Below, piece by piece: positions 47,669 through 60,368 of a stretch of DNA of 64,000 nucleotides. Under the pieces are notes generated by a model, which had not been told where the DNA came from, did not search any database, and saw only the letters and a list, made by a program, of their open reading frames with translations. Location of the stretch: the NCBI GenBank assembly GCA_036874045.1, contig CM072345.1:4179501-4243500 (forward strand), read 5' to 3'. Position numbers and translations under genes: made by a program. The stretch's first letter is position 1, and each line of letters starts with the position of its first letter. This stretch comes from Cymodocea nodosa. Taxonomy: Eukaryota > Streptophyta > Magnoliopsida > Alismatales > Cymodoceaceae.

Positions 47669-48439
47669 GAGGACTAGCACCTTATATTTGACATCAGATC
47701 AAGATGATACTATTGCAGTAGTTAGTGATACTGAAGACATTGACTTATGGCATAAAAGACTAAGACACCTCAGTGAGAATGGACTAAAGGTTTTAATGGT
47801 AGAAGGGAAAATCCCTAAGTTGAAGAATGTCAATTTAGGTATATGTGAGGACTGCATTGAGGAAAAGCAGAAGAAAGTCAACATTGCCAAGACTCCTCAT
47901 GATCCAAAGTCACAAAAATTGGAGCTGGTTCACATGAATGTGTGGGAGCCTACCCCTATCAGTTCTTTAGGAGGTGCTCTCTATTATGTCACCTTTATTG
48001 ATGACAGTACCAGGAAGGTATGGATTTATTTTTTGAAACAGAAGTTTGAAGTTTTTCAAGTCGTCAAGAAATGGAAGGTAGAAGTGGAAAATTAGAGTGG
48101 AAGAAAAATCAAATTCATTAGGTCAGATAATGGAGGAGAATATGATAGTCATGAATTTAAAGTCTATTGTGATGAGCAAGGGATTAGAAAGCAGAGGATT
48201 GTAGTTGGAACTCCACAACAAAATGAAGTTGTTAAAAGGATGAATAGTACATTGAATGAACAGGCAAGACACATGAGGCTACATGTAGGTTTTCCTAAGA
48301 CATTCTGAGCAGAAGCTATCAATACAGTTGCCTATCTAATAAATAGAGGACCATCTGTCCCAATGGGGCTCAAAAACCCTAAAGAATTGTGGACTAGGAA
48401 AGAGGTCAACTATGCTCACTTAAAAGTCTTTAGATCTAA
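47669..48439 (+). pseudogene. Co4 integrase region, Tork/TNT1-like copia, first half
   Basis: Pre-integrase finger (LWHKRLRHLSENGL ... CEDCIEEKQ) and integrase core (LVHMNVWEPTPISSLGG, FIRSDNGGEY, KRMNSTLNEQAR), ending HLKVFRS at the junction. The first catalytic Asp of the family motif HTDVWGP is Asn here and the Glu of AERMN is Lys, so the enzyme would be inactive. TAG at about 48,093 and TGA at about 48,306 break it. Protease and gag were lost when Co3 entered at 47,668. The frame resumes at about 60,921. Confidence 0.85.
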
Positions 48440-49490
48440 TATAGGATCGTCTGTATCACAAGAGGGGGGGTGAATTGTGTCTTTAGTAATTAAACTAGCG
48501 GATAAAACAAGAGCACAAATCACTCGTAAATGAAATTCTATTTTTTTATTTCAAAATAGAATTTACAATATCTTTTCAGCTCAATTCCCTTCTTGACAGT
48601 TTTGATACAGTAATTTTTGATATACAATTCAAATAGGAAAACAAAGCTCTTTTTCAAAACTAATTTTAAATTGTATAAAACCTGATCTTTATGCACACAG
48701 CTCTTTTCTTTCTCTTTGCTCAGCTTCTGTATCTCTTCTTCTCCAGTTGTTGAATTTCCAGACTTCTTGCGTTTGCAGCTCCTTTTCTAAAATTGCTTGG
48801 AATTTCAAACTTCTTCTGATGTTGGAGAACTTTTCAGAATATGAATATTCAAACTTAACTTTTCAGTTAGGGATCCAAATTGAATATTCAGACTTGGTTT
48901 CTTTTTTAAGATTGGGATCCCCTATTGTAATGTAGCTCGTACTCTCTATTAGTAGTCGAACTCTATTGTCTTTCACGTTTAGCATGTTCATCCACTTGAT
49001 CCACAATCCATAATCCATAATCCACCTACTAATTTTCTCTTTAATCCAAATTACTTTCTATTTAAATTTCCACTTTCTTCACTAACATTTTGAGTTTCCA
49101 CGATCACCACTCGTAGATTCACTGAAACTTTATCTTCTTGGAGTCTTGTAGAATATCTTCTAAGTCTTCGATTTAGTCGAACATTTATCTTTTAACTCCT
49201 GCAAAACTCGAACACTTATCCTTTAACTCTTCAAGTTTTTGCACCTGCAAAACACGTGACTAAACAAGGAAATTTATCTATTCGTTAATCCTTTTATAAA
49301 ACTCGAACAGTTATCTATCCATGCGTATAAAAACTCGAACAGTTATCTAACTATTCGATTTTTCATTACTAAACGTACATGGAAAGCACGTGATAACTTA
49401 AAACATTAAAAACAGTTTATTACCTGTTACGTGATTATTTTTCACAGTTTATGATATTAAACAGTTTTTGCTTAATCCATAAATCCTATG
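48440..49490 (-). repeat. LTR of family LTR-c inserted in Co4
   Basis: Starts (plus) ATAGGATCGTCTGTATCACAAG, the inverse of the copia LTR end. Related to 14,812-15,183, and its U3 part to LTR-b (shared around TTTTTAATGTTTTAAGTT, reverse complement). Contains CACGTG sites and repeated CTCGAACAGTTATCTA. The right end is uncertain. The small frame at 48,747-48,935 is not a gene. Confidence 0.6.
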
Positions 49491-49670
49491 TATGGTTGAC
49501 ACTATCGTTTTGATTAATATATACTTAGCAAGATATCCTTCCTTAAATTTATAAAACTTAACTTCCTAAAGGAGGAGAAAATAGTTTGTTTACTTTTTTA
49601 TAATGCCAAAAAGGGGAAGATATAAATTATGTGACTTATTAGGTTTTGACATCATCCAAAAGGGGGAGAT
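49491..49670 (+). other. 3' end of a lost copia internal region, with two PPTs
   Basis: AAAAAGGGGAAGA (about 49,608-49,620) and AAAAGGGGGAGAT (49,658-49,670) in SIRE-like spacing; the second abuts the LTR start TGTTAG at 49,671. Confidence 0.6.
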
Positions 49671-52209
49671 TGTTAGTGTAGGATCGTATGGCTACACAAG
49701 AGAGGGGTGAATTGTGTATTTTTAATATTTTCTGAAATATAATTGAAACTTTAAAAATCAAAAACAAGTCGAGACATTATTTTCATAAAATCATTTTTAT
49801 TCATGGTTTCAATTACAATATACAATTCAATTCTCCTTAGAAATTGTAGATGCAATTATATTTCGATACCATATTTCATCTATACTATTTCATAACTACA
49901 AACAGAGAAAACTAATTTGCGGAATTTAAAACATTTCTCCCTGTTTGAGATCTTTCTTCTTCTTCTTCTTTCTTCTTCAGCAATTCTTCAGTGACGAATA
50001 TCTTGTCTTTTTATGCTTCACCGAATTTGCTTTCTTCTAATACTTCAAATTCACAGTGAAGAAAATCTTACATTTTTATGCTTCACTGAACTTTCTTCCA
50101 CTTGAGAGATTTTGCCCGAAGAGGTGTTTTTGATCCCTAAAAAAGATTTTTCTTTTGGTGTGCAGGGATGGTTTGATCCTTGAAAAGATTTTTCGTTTTG
50201 TGTGTAAGGATGGTTTGATCAACGAGAACTCTATGCCTTTTATACTGTATCTTCATTTCATGCATATCCTCCACGTTTAATCACTACCAGTTTTCCACTT
50301 CTCCACGTCTTTTCTTTTTCCTTCATCGAAACACACACGTTCCAACCCACGTTTATATTTCGAATTTCCTTTAATCATCAGTCTTGGATCTCTGAAAATT
50401 TTCTTGCAAAATAAACTTTCTTATCTAAAAATTTTTCATCAGTGTAATAAGAAGTCGTTACTTTAATGTTAACTAAATGAGTAACACAAGTATATATATA
50501 TAACTTAACGTTTCTAACTTAACGAGTTCCTCATGTGCCATTTCACGTGACAAGTACTATAGCTAACTCAACGAACTAAGTCTGTGGTGTTATGCTAACT
50601 CAACGAACCAACTTAACCTTTCTTTCAGAAGGTTAAATGATAACTCACCGAAAATAGTTTAAGTTTCGGATAGTTATAGAAGTAAGTCATCGAAAAACTC
50701 TTTATATTATAAAACTAGTGAGACACGTGTCAAGACCTGGAAGCATGACTTCAGTTACCTTTCGGATAGTTACGACTGTAAGTCTCTAAAAAACTTTAAC
50801 TCACCGATTCAGTAATACACAAATGTTTTTATAATAAGAATTTTACCACATGCAAAAATAACAACTTAAGTTTATAACGCTAACCTAATGCGTTGCCTTA
50901 GTGTTTAATATAGCAACTCAACGTGTTTAGTTATGTTAACTTAACGAGTTAAACATGTGCACCTCACGTGATACAATACAACATTCGTAACTTATAATTT
51001 CACCACGTGTATAACACTAACTTAACGAGTTCGTCTCTTCTTTTACTCACTAACTTAACGAGTTATCACGTTACCTATTTTAACCTTTAAGCCTCTAACT
51101 TAACGAGTTCTCACGTGACCTCTATACAAACAAAACTCTAACTTAACGAGTTGTCTAAACGTGCACTGTTCATGATACAGAAGATATAACTTTAAAATAT
51201 ATCATGCTTTTCAATAAAAACACACGTTAACTTAACGTTTAGTTAAATGAGAAATTAATGCAACGAAATGACTAGTTATTAACTTCAGATCCAATACAGA
51301 CAAGTATTTATATCAATAAGCTTTTTCTGTATTAATTGATGATTTTAATTTCTTTTCACAAGCAATAATAATTGAGCAAATATGATTATTTTCATTCAGC
51401 ACACATCATCAAAACAAAAATACTCAACAGTTAGGTATTTAATTTTGATGATATATGCTTTATTAACGTATTTAAATAAGTCTACATAATATTCTCTAAG
51501 TATATTTCACTAAGTATAATAGTTAACAGATTATCAGAAAGTTTCATTTTTATGTCGGATAAATTAAAGATTTCTGAAGAGCTAGATTTGCAATAGTTAA
51601 ACTTTCAGATAGTTAACGTTTCATTTTTGTCGAATATTTTATGTTAAAAACTCGTATAGTTAAGTTATCTACACGTGTGTTTTTAATGTTTTAAGTTGTC
51701 ACGTGTTTTCCATGTGCATTCAGTAATGAAAAATCGAATAGTTATATAACTGTGAAGTTTGCAAACAATGAAGAATATTCTAAAGATCTACTACAGAAAA
51801 AGCTCTATGCGCAAAAACTCTGATTCAACGATTAAATTTGTTGGTTCGTAGTTTCAACCTGAAAGCTATATACAGTTTTGGTTTGAGTTTCGACCTGAAA
51901 ACTCTAGAGGTTGGTTTACTAAAGTTTATACCTGAAAACTTCTATGTAGTTGGTTCTTGCTTTGACCTGAAAGCAAGTGTGTAAGTGTTGAAACACTTAG
52001 TGAAGCCCAAGTGAATCTTGGGGGTGGACTAGCCAAGTTGGTGAACCACCTAAAATTTGCTGTGTGTTTCTTGTCTCTACTGATTTGCATTCTCTTTGTT
52101 TCATTTCATTACATTTCTATTGAATCATTCGATTCAACATCAAAAGAATTTTAAAAACTACACACTTTCACCATTCACCCCCCCTCTGGTGAGCCTATCG
52201 ATCCTAACA
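49671..52209 (+). repeat. LTR-b, 5' LTR of Co5, split by a solo LTR
   Basis: Starts TGTTAG after a PPT and, once the nested 49,677-51,429 is set aside, continues GTATTTAATTTTGATG and ends CGATCCTAACA at 52,209, followed by a PBS. Own length about 780 bp. Bounded by a PPT on the left and a PBS on the right, so it is shared between two internal regions or is a recombination product. Confidence 0.75.
49677..51429 (-). repeat. solo LTR-a with TSD GTTAG
   Basis: TGTAGGATCG...ACTCAACA flanked by GTTAG at 49,672-49,676 and 51,430-51,434. No internal region. Near-identical to 46,087-47,668 over most of its length but carries about 170 extra bases (around 50,610-50,820) with CGGATAGTTA modules. Confidence 0.92.
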
Positions 52210-52211
52210 AT

Positions 52212-52222
52212 TGGTATCAGAG
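52212..52222 (+). other. Co5 PBS, tRNA-iMet type
   Basis: TGGTATCAGAG two bases after the LTR end, the standard plant copia primer site. Confidence 0.9.
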
Positions 52223-52260
52223 TAAGGTTAATCCTTCATAAGATTTAACCATCTGGATTT

Positions 52261-53810
52261 ATGGCTCAATTTGTTGAGGGACAAAACATCCACAGACCTC
52301 CTCTATTCGATGGTTCCAATTATAACTATTGGAAGAATAGAATGGAGTGCTTCCTTAGGAGTTCAGATGTTAAACTCTAGAAGACTGTTGTTCTTGGAAC
52401 TACACTTCCAACTAGTGATGTTACAAACTGGTCTGAGGAGGATGAGAAAATCATCTAGTTGGATGCTAGGGGGTTGAATGTCATTTATTATGCACTAACT
52501 GCTGATCAATATAATAAGGTATCTACATGTAAGTCTTCTCATGAGGCTTGGAAAATCTTTCAAGTTACTCATGAAGGTACAAGCCAAGTCAAGGATACAA
52601 AAATCAGTATTCTTTTGAGAAAATTAGAACTGTTTAAAATGAATGATAACGAAAACATAACTGAAATGTTTTCTAGATTTACTGAAATCATTAACAGTCT
52701 GAAAGGCTTGGGAAAGGAGTTCTCTTCACATGAACAGGTACAGAAGATCCTGAAAAGCTTAACTGTTGAGTGGAAACAAAAGTCCACATCTATTCAAGAT
52801 TCCAAGGATCTCAACAATTACACAGTTGAAGAACTGTTGGGCAATCTTCTGGCCCACGAAGTTCAAATGAAGGACTGGAAAGAGCAAGAAGGAGCTGTTG
52901 AAAAGAAAGCTGAAAAGAAAAAGGAAATGGCATTTCCATCTATAGAGGAAGCTCTAAGCTCAGACGATGATGAGATCATGTTGTTGGCTAGGAACTTCAG
53001 AAAGTTTATGAAGAAAAAAAATAAGTCCAGCTCTTCTAAAAGAACGGTCCCTACATGTTTCAAATGTAAAAGGCAAGGGCACATATAGACCTTCTGTCCA
53101 TTTCAGACAGAAGAGGATCAAGGAGATAAGAAGAAGAGATTGAAGGACAAAAAGAAGATGGCTCTCAAAGCTATGTGGGATGACAGTAGCTCTTCAAGCT
53201 GTTCATCAGATTCTGAAGAAGAAGCTGCAGCCAATGTTTGTTTTGCAGCACAAGAGGTATGCTCCACTTCCTCTAGTTCAGAAAATGAGCATGATGATTT
53301 AGACATAAATAGCCTTCTATCTATTGTAGATAATTTATATGTGAAGTGTAGAGATTTTAAGAAAGAAATTAAAAGATTAAATCATTGCTTAGAAAATTCA
53401 TTTGCTGAATTAGAATCAACTATAGTTGAAAATACAAATCTAAAATCAAATTTAGAAAAGTTTAGTTGTGATAACTGTGAATTAAAAGATGAAAATAAAA
53501 ATCTATTAACTACTATATCAGATTTAAAAGATACTATATGTAAATTTACTCAAGAACAAAAAGGATTAAATAAAATAATAGGATCTCAACGATCAAATGG
53601 GAATAAATATGGCCTAGGGTATGCTACACCACAGGAAATACCTCATTGTGGTGGAGTGATTCGATCTTATAGAGATGGCACCACTGTGTTTGCCGTCAAA
53701 CGAAGATCAGGTCTTATGTGACTACCAAGAGGCAATAGATTTAATGTTTTAAGGACTAACTCTACTGGACCTAAGAAGATTTGGGTACCAAAAGCTTTAA
53801 TTTCAGTATA
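52261..53810 (+). pseudogene. gag: Co5 gag, broken
   Basis: Starts MAQFVEGQNI at 52,261 (ATG 39 nt after the PBS). Capsid region with PPLFDGSNYNYWKNRME, VTHEGTSQVKDTKI and MFSRFTEIINSLKGLGK, knuckle CFKCKRQGHI*TFC near 53,058 with a TAG inside it, an acidic Ser/Asp/Glu region, a coiled-coil stretch (about 53,330-53,600) and the tail motif KIWVPK near 53,776-53,793. Stops: TAG at about 52,378 and 52,456, TAG in the knuckle, TGA at 53,719. Confidence 0.88.
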
Positions 53811-56800
53811 ATTTGCAGGGTGACAAAGAGTTTCAAGTACGGTCAACTAAATGGATTGTGGACAGTGGATGCTCAAAGCACATGACAGGTAAGAAAAGTT
53901 TTCTTGACTTAGTTAAAAACTTAAGTTCAGGATCTGTTAAGTTTGGAAATAATGAAAAGTGTAAAATAACTGCAATAGGAAATATTACATCTGAAAATGA
54001 TATAATTGAGAATGTTTTGCATGTAAATGGTTTAAAACAAAATTTGTTAAGTGTAGGACAATTATGTGATAAAGGCTATACTATCTCTTTTAATGCTAAA
54101 AACTGCTACATTATTGATCCTGCCACAAATGAAACAAAATTTACTAGTATTAAAAATTGCTAAATATATACATTAAACTTTCCATGTGAAAATTCCGCAA
54201 GCAATTCCTGTTTGGTAGCAATTGGTAAAGACGATTGGGTGTGGCATAGAAGACTTGGTCACATCAATATGAAGAATATCAGAAAGCTATCCATGGGTGA
54301 TCTTATTAGGGGTCTGCCTAAACTCACTTTTAAGAAGGATAGAGTGTGCAGTGAGTGTATGCTAGGGAAGCAGAAGAGAACTGCTCTTCATAGCAAAAGT
54401 GTTGTTTCCACCAAAAGGCCATTAGAACTGCTACATCTAGATTTGTTTGGTCCTTCTCAAGTATCAAGTCTTGGGGGTCGAAAATATACCTTTGTTATTG
54501 TTGATGATTTCTCCAAATTAACTTGGGTGATATTTTGACACATAAAAATGAAACTTGCAATGAGTTCAGGAATTTCTACATAAGAGTTCAGAATCAGAAG
54601 GAACTAACAGTGAAGAAAATTAGAAGTGATCATGGAGGGGAATTTGAAAACTATGAATTTGAAAACCTTTGCAATTCATTTGGAATTCTACATGAATTCT
54701 CCTGTCCTAGAACTTCTACTCAAAATGGAGTGGTGGAAAGGAAAAATAGGACATTACAAGAAATGGCTAGAACTATGCTAAATGCCACGGATCTACCTAA
54801 ATTTCTTTAGGTAGAAGCTGTAGGAATAGCTTGTCACATTTCCAACAGAACTCACATTAGATCCATATTGAATAAGACACCCTTTGTAATTTGGTTCGAT
54901 AAAACTCCAAATGTTGGCTATTTTAAGACATTTGGATGCAAATGTTTTGTCATAAATACATGAAATGCTAAAGACAAGTTTGATGCTAAGTCTGAACCTG
55001 CCATACTTGTTGGTTACTCCGCAAGAAGCAAAGCTTACAGAGTATATTTTGCTGAAGATAGAAGAGTGGAGGAAAGTATAAATGTTTAGTTTGATGAAGA
55101 TCTGATCTAGAATTTCAAGAAGTTGAAGATTAAATATGATAGTGAAAGTGAATACTTTGAAGATGATAACTGCAAGCAGAAACTCAATTCACAACTGTTA
55201 GACCAGAATCTCAACCATAGATATCAGAATCATAACAGTTGGAAGTTTAGATCTAATCATCCCGAGGAACAAATTATTGGAAATATATCAAAAGGGGTAC
55301 AAACTAGAAGCAAAGCACAAGATTTCTGCAATTTTTGTGCATTTGTGTCAGAAATGGAGCCAAAATCAGTAAATGAAGCTTGTAAGGATACCTACTGGAC
55401 AATGGCTATGTAGGAAGAATTAAATCAGTTCCAAAAAAACAATGTGTGGGAACTAATAGAAAAACCTACAGGAAAATCCATCATTGGAACTAAATGGATT
55501 TTCAAAAACAAATTAGATGAAGAAGGTAACATTCTTAGAAATAAAGCTCGATTAGTTGCACAAGGCTACAATCAGCAGGAAGGTATTGACTATGAAGAAA
55601 CTTTTGCTCCTGTAGCCAAGATTGAAGCTATCAGAATGTTGCTTGCCTTAACAAGTAGTATAAAGATAAGATTGTTTCAAATGGATGTGAAAAGTGCCTT
55701 CTTAAATGGAGAAATTCAAGAAGAAGTGTTTGTTAAACAACCTCCTGGATTTGAAGATGAACTCAAGCTGAATCATGTCTACAAACTGAGAAATGCTCTA
55801 TATGGTTTGAAACAGGCACCTAGAGCTTAGTATGAGAAATTTAAAAAAAAATTAACTAAAAACAATTTTTCTATAGGCAAAGTGGACAACACTTTGTTTA
55901 TCAAAACTTTTGATGTGCACATGTTGATTGTACAGATATATGTTGATGATATAGTCTTTAGAGCCACTTCAGAAGATCTCTGTCATGAATTTCAGAATTT
56001 GATGAAAAATAAATTCGAAATGAGCATGATGGGAGAATTGAAGTTTTTCTTGGGATTACAGATTCATCAAGTGCATAATGGTATCTTTGTCAACCAAGAA
56101 AAATACTGCAAAGAGATGTTGAAGAAATTTGGTTATGAAAACATCAAATCCGCAAATACTCCAATGAGTTTAAGCATTAAAATGAAAATGGATGATTCAA
56201 GTGTTGCAATGGATCAAAGGCAATATAGAGGTATGATTGGATCCATGTTATACCATTCAGCTAGCAGGCCAGATATTATGTTCAGTGTATGCTTGTGTGC
56301 TAGATTTCAAGCATCACCAAAGGAATCACATTTGAAATCAATCAAAAGGATTTTCAGATATCTACAAGGAACAAAAGATTTCGGATTGTTCTACTCAGCT
56401 GACAGTAGTTTGATTTTAACAAGCTATAGTGATGCAGATTATGTAGGCAGCAGATCTGATAGAAAAAGCACTAGGGTACTTGTCAATTACTTGGATGTTC
56501 TTTAATCCCATGGTTCAGTAGGAAACAAAATTGTATAGCTTTATCTACTACTGAAGCCAAATATATTGCAGCTGGATTGTGCTATGCACAAATCCTTTGG
56601 ATGTAGCAAACTCTAGAAGATTACAGACTAAAAATTCAGAATTCAATCATATTTTATGATAACTGCAGTGCAATCAGTCTATCTAAGAATACAGTACTTC
56701 ATTCCAGAGCCAAGCATATCGAGATCAGACATTATTTTCTAAGAGATCATGTGGAGAAAGGGAACATTTCACTTAAGTTTGTGCCAACAGAAAATCAACT

Positions 56801-56888
56801 TGCAGATATTTTCACCAAACCTTTAAATGAATCAACTTTTAATCATATTAGATGAAATCTAGGAATATGTTCTTTACAAGATCTTTAA
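53811..56888 (+). pseudogene. pol: Co5 pol (PR-INT-RT-RNase H), broken
   Basis: Protease VDSGCSKHMTG near 53,860; pre-integrase finger WHRRLGH ... CSECMLG; integrase core HLDLFGP, SDHGGEF, VVERKNRT; RT from EELNQFQKN (about 55,415) through QMDVKSAFLNG to YVDD near 55,943; RNase H with SYSDADYVGSRSDRKST, after which a frameshift near 56,490 leaves the rest out of frame to TAA 56,886-56,888. Other breaks: TAA near 54,161, TGA at 54,536 with a frame change, TAG at about 54,808, and TAGs near 55,087, 55,411 and 55,828. Many of these replace Trp or Gln of relatives. Confidence 0.9.
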
Positions 56889-57263
56889 ATATTTTATTCA
56901 TCAAGCTCACAATATGGGAGGTTGTTTTTCTGCTAACCTACTCATGCAGGTTACAGTCAATATCAATTTTACAGTCCTGACCTTTTTATATAATGACAAA
57001 AAGAGAGAGAAGAATTTGGAAATTTGTCAAGTATATGGTCACTTACAATATTTCCAGCAAGAATTGAAAGAGAAAAACTCAACACACATATAGGGGGAGA
57101 AGTCTACTCAAAGTCAGGGGGAGGAATCCCTCCTCGTCAGTATAGTTTTGATAAATTCCTGTTTTATGTTTCTCTGTGTGACTAAATGTATAGAAATACA
57201 CTAGGGAGTGAAATACATGTAAATAATTGTAAAGGTTTTTGTCATTATTAAAAAGGGGGAGAT
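56889..57263 (+). other. Co5 3' UTR and PPT
   Basis: No ORF. Purine-rich tracts near 56,995-57,015 and 57,090-57,125 (GGGGGAGAAG, GGGGGAGGAA), then the PPT AAAAAGGGGGAGAT at 57,250-57,263 abutting TGTTAG. Confidence 0.8.
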
Positions 57264-58113
57264 TGTTAGAACCTGAGTATTTTGATAATGCAAAACCTAT
57301 GTGAAGAAATATATTGTATTTCACAGTTAAGTCTGTACAGCATTAGATCAGAAGACTGTTAGAACAAATTCCAAGCAGATGAACAGATCAAGAAGGTTCT
57401 AGATGATAATACTTTCAAGATATAGCAAAATCGAACAGTTACAAGTTCAAGTATCCGAAGAGTAAAATAGTTTCAAGACTATCGGACAGTTAAAAGAATA
57501 ATTATCCAAATTTTACAAAGCCTTCAGAGAGTTATTTAATCAGACAGTTAAGGGAATTGACTGATCGGATTGTTAAGGAGTTAACTATTCGAAAGCTTAA
57601 AGGACGTTTCAGAGAGTTATAGGTATAACTATCCGAAAGTTAAGTCATTCAATAAACCACGTGCAGAAATACAGAACGGAAGGACTTGTCGGAGAGTTAG
57701 ATAACTATCCGAGTTTTCTTTTCGGAGAGTTAGATAACTATTCGAGTTTTTCGGTAAGTTACAGGCATAACTTTCTGGAACTTAAGTCATTTTATTACGC
57801 ACGTGCAAAATGGAGAAGTCGGTAGTTGAAAGCTTAAAAGGGAAAATCGGAGAGTTAGATAACTATCCGAAATTTCAAAGAGAGTTTCAGTAAGTTACAG
57901 TTTAACTATCCGAAACTTAAGTTATTGAAATTGCCACGTGTATAATTCCAAAAAGAAGATCATTCAAGTTTTCAGAGAGTTAGAAAGATAACTATCCGAA
58001 ATTTCAAAAGTTTCGTGAGTTACAGTTTAACCATCTGAAACTTAAGTCATTGAATTTCCCACATGGAGAATTCTAGAGAGTGGCTCAAATAAGTTTTCGG
58101 AAAGTTAGAAAAA
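57264..58113 (+). repeat. Co5 3' LTR, truncated
   Basis: Starts TGTTAGAACCTGAGT after the PPT. Dense in CGGAGAGTTAGATAACTATCCGA-type inverted modules and CACGTG sites (about 57,420-58,100). It ends without a terminus where Co6 coding sequence begins. Confidence 0.78.
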
Positions 58114-60368
58114 TAGGCATAGATCATAGGTACTCATTTCCAAGAGCTCCTTCACAAAATGAGATAGTAGAACGTAAAAACAGATCACTTTAGGAAATGT
58201 CCAAAACCATGTTAAATGAGAATAAGTTACCCCTTTTTCTCTAGGCAGAAGTAGTTCATACAGCATGCTATGTTATAAATAGAGTACATCTAAGACCAAT
58301 TTTAGATAAAACTCATTATGAGATATGGTATAACAAGGTTCCCAAAATAAGTTATTTAAAACCATTTGACTGTAAGTGTTTTATTTTAAACACTAAGGAA
58401 CGAAGAGACAAATTTAAAGCCAAATCAGATGAAGGGATTTTTGTTGCTTATTCCATTAGAAGTAAAGCATATAGAGTTTATAATAAATCAACAAAAACCA
58501 TTAAGTAAACCTTGCATGTGAAATTTCAAGAAAATTCTCATTTGGATTTAAGACATGCTGAAAACTTTGATTCAGAAATTCTCCTAGAAATAGTACCAAA
58601 TGATGTTGACAGAGAAATTGATAGATTATCTGACGGAATAAGAAATCTAAGTTTAAATGATGAAAATTTAGAAGAAAATAATGTCATACCTATAGAAAAT
58701 ATGGAACAACATAGAAATTGGCGTTATGCTTCATCTTATCCTATTGATTAGATAATAGGCAATCCTAATCAAGGAGTTAGGACTAGGTCATCAGCAGTCA
58801 ACATTTGTGGTGCTTATTCATTTGTTTCTTTACTAGAACCTAAGATAATTGAAGATGCCTTAGAAGATGAATTTTGGTATTTAGCTATGCAAGATGAGCT
58901 AAATCAATTTATAAGAAATAAGGTATGGGATCTAGTTCCACCACCTGAAAATCAATCCATAATAGGAACAAGGTGGGTATTTAGAAACAAAGTAGATCAA
59001 GATGGACATATAGTTAAAAATAAAGCTAGATTAGTTGCTCAAGGTTACAAGCAAGAGGAAGGAATTGACTATGATGAAACATTTGCTCATGTTGCTAGAC
59101 TAGAATCAATACGAATTTTGTTAGCTTATGCTTGTTATATGGATTTCAAATTATATCAAATGGATGTTAAGACTGCTTTTTTAAATAGATATATAAAAGA
59201 AGAAGTGTATGTAAAACAACCTCTAGGTTTTGAAGATTCAAAACATCCTGAGTATGTTTACAAGCTTAAGAAGGCATTATATGGCCTTAAACAAGCTCCT
59301 AGGTCTTGGTATGAAAGATTATCTAAATTTCTTATGGAAAAAGGATATTCTATGCGAAAGGCAGATCACACTCTTTTTATCAAGAAAATGGAAAAAGATA
59401 TATTAGTAGTTCAAATCTATGTAGATGACATCATATTTGGAGCAACAAATGATAAATTAGTTGAGTCCTTTTCGAAAGACATGACTAATCAATTTGAAAT
59501 GAGTATGATGGGTGAACTATCATTTTTCCTAGGCTTACAAATTAAGCAATTAGATCAGGGTACTTTTATTTCACAAGAAAAATATACTCAAGATTTATTA
59601 AAGAGGTTTGGTTTAGACAACACTAAAACAAAGAATACACCAATGAGTACTATCACCAAGTTGGATAAAGATGACTCTAGAAAAACTGTAGATGTAAAAC
59701 AATATAGAAGTATGATTGGTTCATTACTCTATTTAACAGCTAGCCGACTAGATATTATGTTTAGTGTGTGTACTTGTATTAGATATCAATCAAATCCTAA
59801 GGAATCACACCTACTTGCTGTTAAACGAATTTTTAAATATCTATTAGGAACCATCAATTTCGGACTGTTTTACTTTAAACATAGTTCTTTAAACTTAGTA
59901 GGTTATAGTGATGCTGATTTCGTAAGATGTAAGTCTGAAAGAAAAAGCACCAGTGGCACTTGTCAATTGTTAGGTAATTCCTTAGTGTCATGGTTTAGCA
60001 AAAAGTAAAATTGTGTAGCATTATCTATAACTGAAGCTGAATATATAGCTGCTGCACTTTGCTGTGCTCAAATCCTGTGGATCAGACAAACCTTAAAAGA
60101 TTTTAATTTAGACTATGAACCAACTAAGATTTTCTATGATAGTAATTCTACAATTAGTTTATCTAAAAATCCTGTCTTACATTCACGAGCAAAACATATA
60201 GAAGTTCAACATCATTTTCTAAGAGATAATGTTATAAAAGGAAAAATAGTATTAAATTTTGTTCCTACCATAGAACAATTAGCAGATCTATTTACAAAAC
60301 TCTTAGATGAAAGTACATTCTTAAAATTACGATTAGAACTTGGTATCTGTAGGTTATCTAATATTTAA
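58114..60368 (+). pseudogene. pol: Co6: SIRE-like copia fragment (INT end-RT-RNase H)
   Basis: Begins inside the integrase at GIDHRYSFPRAPSQN ... VERKNRSL, then a long open RT frame (58,887-60,008) with [33 protein letters not shown] and YVDD near 59,420, and RNase H with TAA at 60,006 before NCVALS, ending at 60,368. TAGs sit at about 58,190, 58,243 and 58,749. It is closer to Co1 than to Co5 by eye ([23 protein letters not shown]). Gag, protease and both LTRs are missing. Confidence 0.88.

Larger units (their letters stand above)
49671..58113 (+). mobile_element. Co5: SIRE-like copia, 3' LTR truncated
   Basis: LTR-b, iMet PBS, gag, pol, PPT and a truncated 3' LTR. No envelope-position ORF lies between pol and the PPT, unlike Co1. 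The 5' and 3' LTRs differ already after TGTTAG, so they are probably not a matched pair. Confidence 0.75.

Noticed and set aside
57264-58113. Partner LTR of 49,671-52,209 proving Co5 is one simple element
   Set aside because: The two differ right after TGTTAG and in module content, so pairing is not supported.
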